The notes under the pieces: generated by a model
What the model saw: the letters and a program-made list of their open reading frames with translations, nothing else
Database searches by the model: none
Told to the model about the DNA's origin: nothing
Part shown: positions 47,701 through 58,300 of the stretch, piece after piece
Layout: the number at the start of each line of letters is the position of its first letter
How positions within the stretch are numbered: the stretch's first letter is position 1
Translations under genes and position numbers: made by a program
Assembly (NCBI GenBank): GCA_029641185.1
Contig: JAPWGK010000006.1
Location: forward strand, 744,001-808,000
Reading direction: 5' to 3'
Length of the DNA: 64,000 nucleotides
DNA from: Pseudofabraea citricarpa
Lineage: Eukaryota; Ascomycota; Leotiomycetes; Helotiales; Dermateaceae

Positions 47701-50635
47701 GAATTGCAAATCATGCGTTCATTGCAGCCTCAGTTCTAACATTGGTAACTCGGGAGGCATTTCCGTATGCCGGGTCCAATCCAGCCCCCTGCTGAGATTC
47801 CAAGGTTCCAGTGCTGTGGTTCAACCATGGTTATGGCCGTCGATCGTGCCGGAAATAATTCCAAATTTGCAGCACCAACACGGCGTGTTGGTGCAGCACA
47901 ACGTCAAGCAGTAGTATTGGGCTGGAGAAAGCTGGAATTCTGGAGGCGTATTAGGTTCCAACATGGCGCGATGATGATGGCTGAAGGATGGAAGCTTTGT
48001 CGAGGTCGGTCTGTAAACAGTAGCTTTGTCGGTCACGTGGCTGGTGGCTGGTGGCCCAAGCTTTACATGGCACATCTTCTCAACTACTGCGCAACATCTT
48101 CTTCCATAATGACATGATTCTTGCAGTCCTAAACACCATGGACTCTGAAACTCCGCCATGAAGTACGTGCATCCGTATTACGTGCCTGGATTCCATGCAG
48201 AGCGTCCTACAGATTCCCCTACAGGGTATCTTACAGTGCGGTGGCCTCACTGGAGCGACAAACAATAGCAATGAACAGATACGAGTATGAAGCATCATGT
48301 CATCGACTCCATGGGCTCATCTTCCATACGCACGTGGAGAAAAGCACAGTTCGCCCTGCGCCGCGGAGAACGGAGCCGGCTTCCCTTAACCTGAACTCAG
48401 GGATCTTCTACAGGGGTTGCAAACAGTACGACAGCATTTCAATGTGCTTCCGGGCTCCTGGGAATTTGTTTACGAAGCCTTTTGCTCAACGGCTCAAGAT
48501 CCCAGATTATGTCTCGTGTCGCTACTAGGGAGCATCTCCCAGAGAACGACTCACGACTCACGCTTTCCGCTGATCAGCCGCTCGAACTTCGAAGGAGTGC
48601 TTCAAGATGGAGATGTTATTAATTTGGACTCAGCCTGGCAAGTCCACTACGCTCCGATCCGCGAGGACCCAATCTTACCCATACAGGCCACGATTCAACT
48701 TATCGGAGGTCAAGCCCACTTGGCTGCACTTCAGCCTTCTGACGCTTCTCGACATATCCGGACTATTGCCATGGGTCGGTACTTTATGAGTAGATCTTCT
48801 CATTTTCGCCAGGGCGAGACCCTCCATCGCATCTCGCGGCATGCAGTTAAAAAGGAAAATTTCAAGGCCCTGGTTTCTCGTTTGCAAGCGCCGATTTCTT
48901 CAGGGACCAACCCCAGATCCCGGGACGATCAACTCCCACACCACCGTTTTCTGATAATTGTATTGGATACTGAGCGTCTCTAGCGGGACGCCAATGCACG
49001 CTTTACACATTCCGATGATGCACGCTGTCTTTCCAGAGATCTGTAGCATCTTGCTTTGCTAGAGGCATGGCAAATAGCACCCCAGAAGGTTTGGGGCGAG
49101 TATGAAGATGGCTAGAGATAGCTACTAAATGATGTTTGCTTCCGATAAGACTGAGCTTAAGATACTCCCGCTTCCTAGAGAAGATAAGAAGTAAATACAG
49201 CCATTCTTGCGGATAGTGGATGGTGTCATTGCCCTTCGACCAGATCTCTAGGAGGCGCAACGAGGTCATCACGGCACTTGTAGCCTATCTCTGTCACGGG
49301 AAGTTTGTACTACTACTGTAGCTATGGATCGCATGATACCCACTCCTCCCCTGTCATAGCATACTCGACTATCTCTTTCTTCAGCCACAAAGTTCGCGAT
49401 CGATGCCAGATCGGTTCTACATGAGCGTCCACATCTCTGCATACGGTACATGTTTCCACCACCTTTCAGTTTGCGCTTTATGGTTCATGCTGCAGAAGTG
49501 CATCTGTCAGCTGTTCAACCCTGCAGCCTTTCGTGTCCTGGATTATTCGTCAACAACCTGGAGGCGATGAAACTTTCGTCCTGGCACCTCGTCAAGCCCC
49601 AGATATGATTGATCGCACTTGCCTGTTCATAAACTTGTTTGGAAACCTGTTACCAGCAAGCCCTTCAGCCTTCCAGTGCTCCCTCTGGAGCCTCATGGTA
49701 CGCGCTGGTAGTTCAGCCTCAACATTTTGGCGAGACTGCTGTCATTATTTGAGAAGTACGAGAGCACGGCTACCATCTCAGGTCCGTGTGGGGTTTAGCG
49801 ATACCTCTCATGAACGGTGAAAGTCCCGAAATGTGGCCGCAATCATAAACCGGACGAACATGGTCAGAGCAATCGAATGGGACCAAGCAGAGTGACTTTA
49901 GATCGCAGACATATTGTGGGACATGAGCTCTATCCTCTTGAGGAGTCTTACTCTACCCGGGATGAACCATATCACAACCTTTATGGATAGTCAAGCATAT
50001 CTTAATAAATTCGTGGGCCGTATTCGAACTGCCGCATAGTACCCTACCGGCAATGCAGCTGAGGCAGTTTTTGGTTTGTCCTCCTTTGGCCTTCGATAGC
50101 AAGGGCGCGTTTCGGCCTTTGCGTGATGCTGTCGACGATTGTGTCCATTTTGTGGGCATGGGCCGCGTCGATGTTGTCACCGCTATGTGTTGCATCAAGC
50201 GGTGTAAAAGTTTGCTATGTTGGGAGTGAATGTCTTGGTACAAATCACTGCGAGTTTCTCGTCTCAGTGGAAGCTTCCCGGTCAGTGCCTTGTGGGTGGT
50301 GACATGGTGTAGCTGTCAACAGGGTGCCGGCTGCTGCACAGACGCTGGGCCGCCGGGGAACGGGGATTTTACGCTTCCGACATGCATTTCGCACTGAGCC
50401 GATCTCGACATGTCACATTTACAACTTCCAAGGGCTGTCTACATCTCAATTCGGCATCCACCGCCTGTCTCGGTCATGACAGATCCAGTTTATCTTTCGC
50501 AAGCTTCACTATTTTCGGTCTACTGGTAGAACAACCCACTCATACCACCACCGCTATTCCCGCCATGGCAAATTTCGCCGCCTCCAACTTCTCGATTGTG
50601 TCCAGCGATCATGATCTGCTCTAAGCCCCATGAAA

Positions 50636-50688
50636 ACCCCTCCCCGATGGATCCGTGTAGTAGCAGATTCGCGGCTACGTGGAGGGGT
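50636..50688 (+). other. Candidate two-stem structured element
   Basis: Outer arms ACCCCTC (50636-50642) and GAGGGGT (50682-50688) pair perfectly. Inner arms CGTGTAG (50654-50660) and CTACGTG (50675-50681) pair with two G-U wobbles and abut the 3' outer arm. An 11-nt bulge and a 14-nt loop remain. The function is unknown. Confidence 0.35.
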
Positions 50689-52182
50689 CTTTATGATCGA
50701 GGGAAATTAAGATTGCACATTACGACGTTGCACTAAGAACGAGAACGCAGTTGGTTTTAGATCTTCTCGACTCCATTATTAGGAGTAATCTGAAGTCTTG
50801 GTTGCTTAACTACGAGATGATCTTGGTCCACCTAAAATTGGAAGTGCTTTTATCTTTCGCACAACAAAGTCAACCCAGCAGTCTTTTGTATAGAGCTCAT
50901 TCAGAAGATATTTTGGGCACATCTATCAGCCGCTGCCGCTGCCGAGACAACAGGTGCTGAAAAGAGATCTAGGAACTGCCGTCGTTTCCTTCTCAATTCT
51001 CCAAAGAAAAACGATGAGCGATAGTCTTGACGGGATTACCTGTCGCCGAGGTGGAGTTAGGTGTAATTATCATGCTCTTATCAGGCTGTCTTCTGTAGTG
51101 TTGTTGGTGTATGTTCTGTTTTTATCACATCTTTATACTTCGAAAGCATACAAACTAAAACTATTTACCAGAGGCGATTTTTCTACCAATCGCATGCGCT
51201 TCATAAAGTCTACTATAGGGCCCATACTTTCAAGTCTTTCCAGAAGTTAAGTAATTGATATATTTATGTTCCCATGACTGCTAGTTTTTTTCGCTGTATT
51301 CTGACTAGGTACATTGTACGCCTCTTATCTATAGTTAGCGAGGATTCAGTGGTAAAGTTCTTCGCTGTCCTGTCAATATACAACAGTATACTACCAGACA
51401 CTCGTAGCGACAGTTTTCGCCGAAGAAAAAGTAATATATGCACTGATGAGGGGCTTCAGTCTGGCTTTGACCTCACGATGAATCTATATACTGGAATCTC
51501 TGGAACATTCCTTTGTGATGCACGAAGCTGCAAGATTCTGCAGAAATGAAATCACGATGTTCTGTCTTTCAAAATCGTTGGGTTATGTTAAAGGTGTGAA
51601 GGTGCAAGGTCTGTTCGTAGGCATAAGCCCAATCTACTCGCTCTTGGAGCCAGAGATTTCTTCTTCCAAACCTTATTGCCGAGAGTCAATGCCTCGATGA
51701 CTCCTCGCTTCCCCTTCGTTGCGCATAGACCTGTTATAGAAATTTCTACATCTTTAGTTGCGACTGGCTCTCGTTGCTCGGGGCAAACACTAGCATCCTG
51801 GCGTTATCTATTCGAGATTGAGAAGCTCTAGCCTTCTTTACTGTCACACAGGCGAGTCCGTGTCAGGAGGGCCACAATCTGGATCAATTCTTCAGCGGTA
51901 CTTTCGCTAATAATGCGCTACCTTAACTTCATAGCCGAGCCTCCAGATAAATGCAATCCTGCCTAGTGAGAAAATCTTCCTGAATTCAATCGCACCAGTA
52001 TCTGTTCGCAGATTATATCCATGTATTATAGTGTGTCACGAAGAAGGTACAGTTTGGTACAGCAGGACAAGTCCAGAGAAAAACTTTCTGGGGACTATTT
52101 GTGACGACGGCGGCAGTTGTAGTCTTAGCTTGGAACCAAGTTTGACTGCTTCGCTCGCTCTCGAGACGGTAAAACCGACTAC

Positions 52183-53100
52183 ATGTATTATGACTTGATA
52201 GAGTTGGCTTATAATAATAGATATTACCTGTCTTTATATCACACCTACTCTTTGCAATCTAAAGCAGGTTCTTCTATGGTTCGTCTCTATCGCTTCTACT
52301 ACTACGAAGGACTAAGCCTATCGTATTTACATTTTCCCACTTGGAAAAGGATTTATAAACTCTTATCTATTCTTTAACAAACTGGGTGTTATAAAGCCAT
52401 CTTATTATAATGTCAAAATAAGGTATACATTGAAGCTTGGTAGAACAATATCCCACTATTTTGAGTTATTTTGTTCTAGGTATCAAAATCTTTACTTGAA
52501 CTTTACTTAATCTTATTTTGTTATCCTAATTTCGGTACTTAAGAGTAAATGATTTTGTAAACTCCTTCTTACGCAGGTCTTCTTGCGGTATATCTTGGTC
52601 CTTTTATTATTTGGCTTGGCTCAGTCGAGTTAAGCGACATGTGTCATCTGTGGGTTTCCCAGGTAGAAGAAGCCGGGATTCCTCCATAAAGTGATTTACT
52701 ATACCACGTTATACGATCCAGAAACATGAATGCGAATGAATGGTATACAAATGACCAAATTTTATTACTTCTTATAGGCATTCTACTCTAGCGATAGATG
52801 TTACTATTCACCGTTCGACATATATACAATATACACGCGTGTCTGGCCTGAATCTATGATATCAAACAGCAAAAACAAAACAAAATGAACTCTATAGTTG
52901 AGTGATCAAGTACTTGTCTTCACACAAAATGCTAACATGATAAATGGGTTTTTAAGTTTCCTGCCCATAACTAGGTATCTTATGCCCAAAGACCAGTCCC
53001 TAGCGTATTTACGAGATTTCATCCATTCGATAAGATCACAACAGACAAACTACTTTTACAAGATTTTTTAATAGCACAGAAAATTACACTCTTTCGTCAG
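52183..53100. other. AT-rich block, possible decayed repeat
   Basis: This stretch is visibly richer in A+T and TA dinucleotides than its surroundings and codes for nothing convincing. A 64-codon frame at 52183-52377 contains ELAYNNRYY, faintly like the AYNNSYHSS block of Gypsy integrases, and is followed by tgttataaag, a possible LTR-like start. This is weak evidence only. Confidence 0.25.
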
Positions 53101-53419
53101 CCAAATTCGGCTATCGGAGACGAGTTATCGTCCCTTAGCAAATTTGTCCGTTTACATCTAAACACACCCGAATTGTATTGAACAGGGTTCATTTCGAACG
53201 GGAAGAAAGGATGTCCTCGGATTTCAAAGCCATTATAAAATGGAGAGTAGTCTTGATATTCAGTTACTTGGGCATTCTTAAATCAACCTAAGGTGGACAA
53301 GAACACTTAGGCTAAATACCTCGCTCGTGTGGACTTCCCCGTTCTCCAGTTTCCCTAGCGACCTCGCTTAATTATCATGTCCACCTGGGACCTGGGGTAA
53401 CCTCATCCGCAGACGACCT

Positions 53420-55110
53420 ATGGAACAGCATACAAATAAGGCATGGCCACTACCCCCCCCCACCAAGAGAACACGAAGAAACGAAATGAACATGGCTGAA
53501 TTAATGGAGTTCCAAAATCCTATCATTCCGGGTTTCGCACCAGATCCCTCCGTGGTCTTCGTAAAAGATACTTTCTACCTGGTCAATTCATCCTTCCATA
53601 TCTTCCCGGGCTTACCTATATATGCATCTCGCGACTTGCAGGACTGGAAACACATTGGTGAGTTTTCTATGTCCCTTTCCTCCTCTTTCCTTTCCTTACA
53701 CGAGCTCACCCTCAACCTCAAGGAAATGCAATCAACAGACCCACGCAGATCAATTTAAAGCACAGTTCCGTCGACGCGTTTCCCCTCGGGCCAGACAAAC
53801 ATTTGATAGCAGCCGGTGGACTCCTGGCACCTACAATAAGATGCTACCGCGGAACTTTCTACGTCATATGCACAAACTGCACCAGCGACGGGACGAATCT
53901 CAGCACGCAGAATTTCTACGTCTCGACGACGGACCCGTGGGCCGATAGCTGGAGCGACCCGATCTTCTTTGATTTCACAGGCATAGACCCGAGTTTCTTC
54001 TTCGACGAGGAGCACGGGCGTGTGTATGTTCAAGGATCATGGCGACCGGGCCCAGTTAGTGCACCGATGTGCACGATCCGACAAGTGGAGATCGACATCC
54101 AGACGGGTAAGGCGCTCTCAGAAACTAGAGAGATCTGGGAGGGATTTCTGAAGAAAGGAGACGCGGAAGGTCCGCATGTGTATAGGAAAGATGGCTATTA
54201 CTACTTGCTTACTGCAGAAGGCGGGACCTTCGAACATCATCTCATAGCTATGGCTCGCTCGAGAGATATCTGGGGACCTTATGAATCGTATGATGAGAAT
54301 CCCGTACTTACGGCTTACGGTACACAAGAACACATCCAGAATACCGGGCACGGTGATCTGTTCCAGGATTCAGAAGGTGAATGGTGGATGACTTGTTTGG
54401 GGATCCGGAACGAAGATGGTCGCTATCCCCTGGGCAGAGAGACATTCCTGGCGCCTGTTAAATGGCCAGAAGGAGGTTGGCCAGAAATCTCACATCCAAA
54501 GATGAAGTTTAACCACCGGCCACTTGCCACAAATCTCTCACCTCTTCCCGAGAAGACGCTGAGAGTCGACGATGTATATATCCGAGATGCGGACCCAAGC
54601 GATTATCAGATTTCAGCAGACGGCAAAAGCATTACATTTAATGCGAGAACTGCAGATCTGTCAGCCCCAATAGGAACATCATCCTTCTTGGGGAAGCGGC
54701 AGCGCACTCTTCGTTGTACAGCATCGGCTACATTAAAGCTAGGCAGTGAGGAAGCAGTATCGCATGCTGGCTTAGCCTTGTACAAGGAAGACTTTCGACA
54801 TGTCAGCATCTACTATGATTTCGAGAGCTCGAATATTTGTCTTCGCAACCACCAAATGCTCAAAGGTGAGCCGAAAATAATTCAGCATCATGTTGACGCT
54901 GGCAGCACGATCTCCTTTAGAATCGAAGCAACAGAAAAGGCATATGAATTTTGGTATCGGCTAGAGAATAAGTGGGCGGTTTTGGGCTCTATTGACTCAC
55001 TAGAGATGACCGCATACGATTTTACTGGCACTGTTTTTGGGATTTTTGCTTTAGCATCGGAAGGAAGTCAGGCTGTCCTGGTCACATTTACGGATTTTAG
55101 CGTTGGGTGA
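53420..55110 (+). CDS. Glycoside hydrolase family 43 (beta-xylosidase-like)
   Basis: This GH43 enzyme probably releases xylose or arabinose from small xylan-derived sugars. Two exons (53420-53657 and 53723-55110) sum to 1626 nt, 541 residues. The five-bladed propeller begins NPIIPGFAPDPSVVFVKD with the general-base Asp. The second acidic residue is in GIDPSFFFDEEHG and the catalytic acid in AEGPHVYRKDGYYY. HGDLFQDSEGEWWM follows. The C-terminal half (LPEKTLRVDDVYIRD onward) is the beta-sandwich domain usual in this type. No signal peptide is visible, so it is likely intracellular. The ATG at 53486 is a good alternative start, since the extra N-terminal residues are basic and unlike the family. 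It stands alone next to AT-rich DNA, not in a sugar cluster. Confidence 0.9.
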
Positions 55111-55355
55111 AAAATCGTCACTCCGTGAGGAATCTAATAGCATTCTATTATACTGAATGAGGCAGCTCAATAACTTTTATTATACACATGACATGCCCTT
55201 GAAAAGTTAATTCTTTCTCAAAGTACGTGCTGAACCTACAGTAATAAAACCCAAGTTCCCGAAATAGACTTTATCCACCAATAATAAGTGAACTTAAAGC
55301 AAATAACTTTTGTGGTATTTCCCCTCCCATAAACTCCGGACCAAAGCCCAATTCA

Positions 55356-58300
55356 TTACGCCCACCTTGAAAAGTCCAGACTGTCGATCATGTTCCCTTC
55401 CCCAGAGCCAGCTGCAACTTCAGTCTCAGCCGTAGATAGGACTGATGATCTCTGCGAGTTTTGCTCGCTGGTATTATTGGTTAAGAAGGTAGCAACAGAA
55501 GATCGCCGACCAAGACTATTAATGCTGTCCCTCATGTTTGACATGCTACTTGAGGTACTTGGAGGTGATGCAGATGACTGCTTCTTTCCGTATCTTTCCC
55601 GAAGTTGAGTGATTTGCCTCAGTCGATTACGCCATGGTGATATATGTTCTCCCCCTTCTCTATTAGACCACACCAAAGAAAATACAGATGCGTTAAGTGC
55701 CAGTAATCTGATGAAACCAGGCAAAGCTACCAAACTCAATATTTTAGTCTCGGCAGCTGGTGATATCTCTGGAAACCCAGGTTTCGACATAACCTGGACC
55801 TTGAAAAATGCGTTTTGCGCATAAGATTCGGATCGTAAACGTGTCGCTACAAAAGAAGCTCTTGATTCTGGAGTGATAACAATATTGACATAGTTGAACT
55901 CGGACGGAAATGTATCAAATCGGAATGGAAGTCCTGAATTGTTGAAAATGATGTTCACAAAATCGTTGCCGATGTGTCTTTTCTTAAATATGCATTGGGA
56001 ATCACGGCTTAGATCTGTTGGCATCTGCGTCGTAACGTGAAATACGATCTCCGTGACGCGGTCACGCCAACAAAATGTATACTCACCATCTGAATCGAAC
56101 TCTCGATCCAACCCTTGAGTATTGAATGTGGCACCCTTCAGTTTGGTGAGCGTGCCCAAACCAGTAAGAAACTCGGTGTAATCACTGCTTCCTATGACAT
56201 TTGCAAGGATATCCACTTCTTTGGTTTGGTTCTCACCTATGTAAATAACACCAATTTTGTGTCCGTCAACAGTGGAGTTGCGATCAAATGTCGATATAGC
56301 CCGTCTCATGGTTTCGTCATCAGGTAGTGCGATGGGACGGCATATGTCACCACCTTGAGGGATGGAGGCGGTAAGTTGAAGTAACAGATGACTAGGAAGG
56401 ACAACATTGGCATCTGAGTCTTGGCCATTTCGAGTGGCATCTGTGAGTACCAAGCTTTGATGGATAGGCGGGCGACTGAACTTTTCTCGTATAATGTAGC
56501 ATGAAGTGCCCGAAGGTTGACGTTTTGTGATCTGAGCCCATTCTCCACGTGTAGCCTGCTCAATCGTTACGATACTGTAGCCAACTATCCATCGCTTTTT
56601 CAGTATTTCTCCAAATACCTCACTTGTGAAGTTGGGGTCGGGTGCAGATTCGTCAACATCGGCATATGCTACTCTCTGCATGAAATCTAGAGTTATTTGG
56701 GCCTGTTCATCGATGTGTTCCTTTCCGTTAATGTCCGTAAAGATGAGGTTCTTCGTGATCCAACTAACTAGTGCCGCGCGATCCGGAAGCTTCAATGATA
56801 GGAACCAGAACGTGATAACGTGGTAAGCCAAAGCATACACGTACTGGGGCAGGTCGTCTGAAGCGTTTGGTTGGAAATTGCTCTCTGCGTTGCTAATCTC
56901 TGGAACCCCGCGGAGTCCCTCAGAGGTGCTTGCTGCGGTTCTAGTATGAGGGTTGCTGTTTCTGTTCGTACTATCCTTAGTAGGATGGTCTCGCACATAT
57001 TGTAAATAGCGGAAACAGATACCGAAGACGGTGCGATACTCGTCATCTCGAAAGTTGCTATACAAGTTCTGTAGTCTTGAGAGACATGCTAGGAACTCGA
57101 GAATATGTACAGCCACATAGGATTGTGTGATAATCTGCGACATTCTCTGTAAGATACTAGCAAGCGCTTTGCTTGTTGACCGGGGCAATTCATGACAGCA
57201 AATAGAGAGTGCATGAATACAGCACTTAGAGGCTCGTTCGGTACCCACTCCTTGTACGAAAGTCCTAACAATATCGTCTTCCTCTTGAGGGGAGAATTGT
57301 CCATGGTAGCTCATGACCATGATGAGAATTTGAAACAAACAGATAGCAACATCTACTTTGCGTAGGCCAGAAGAAACAGGAGGCTCATAGAAGCTACTGT
57401 TCTTCAACTGATCGCATAGCAGTGCTCGTAAAGTTCTAATTTGGGGAATAGCAGCCTTGAAAAGAGCTTGGTTGGTCAACTGAGATGCCAGATGAACAAG
57501 GACGTAACTGTAAACCTCCCAGTCACATCCATTTTGAAGTAATACAATCATAGTATCAAGGTATGCACCAATGCTCAGGGCCTTCCGCTCTGTCAATGCC
57601 ACAACAACTTGATCATCCGATTCTATGATTGACGTTAACGATGGACTAGCCTTGCCCGACACAGGTTCTGGTAAAGCGTCTGGATCTGGTGTCATCCACA
57701 TCTGATGGTTACGCTGAAGTGCTCTGTATACACCACTGCCTAGACGAATAGGTTGTCGGCCTTGAGGGTGGGTTTGTGTGATAGAAACACTGCGCGACAG
57801 GCGAGAAGTGGCCGACTCATCAGCCCTAGAAATTCTGTTTTGTTGTGATGCTTCATCAACAGCTTGTTTCCTCGCAAGAGATGCTGGTGTTCGGTACAGT
57901 GAAGCGGCTAGCCCGTCTGATTCAGTAAAGGGGGTTAAGAAGAGTCGATTAGCCCAGTCAGCTCTTAGACGTGACATCATTTTCAGCGCAGAGATGCGTG
58001 CATCTGTCTCGCAGGAGTTTGATCTAATAATATCCAATAGTAGGTCAAATACGCGTATGGACTTTGTTGGAGATTTGTCCATGGTCTTCATGAAAATTTG
58101 AACAAGCCCTTTCGTGACGACATTTGATGGTGTTTGGACCACATGAGTAGATGCAGCAGACGAGACTGGCCTGCTTGAGCTCATGAGGCCATGCCGAGAT
58201 CCAGGAGGTGATCCAAGAGGTGACTGTAAACGATCGCTAGCAACACTAGAATTGATGGCATTGACGACATAGTCGAAAAGAGGTATGTCAACACTATCAG

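Larger units (their letters stand above)
44757..53419. other. 8.7 kb gene-poor region upstream of the Azf1-like and GH43 genes
   Basis: No gene could be built here despite frames up to about 190 codons (for example 48417-48983), none of which has family-like composition or splice structure. The first half has balanced composition. From about 51 kb, and clearly at 52.2-53.1 kb, the DNA becomes rich in TA steps, as in decayed repeat DNA. A structured element lies at 50636-50688. The region must contain the promoters of the zinc-finger gene and the GH43 gene. Confidence 0.5.

Noticed and set aside
48417..48983. A 188-codon frame in the gene-poor region
   Set aside because: It has a non-family composition and no conserved motif, and frames of this length are expected by chance in 8.7 kb of balanced composition.
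52183..52377. Gypsy integrase remnant suggested by ELAYNNRYY
   Set aside because: The match is only a few residues. No reverse transcriptase, RNase H or paired LTR was found, so it is noted only as a possible decayed repeat.
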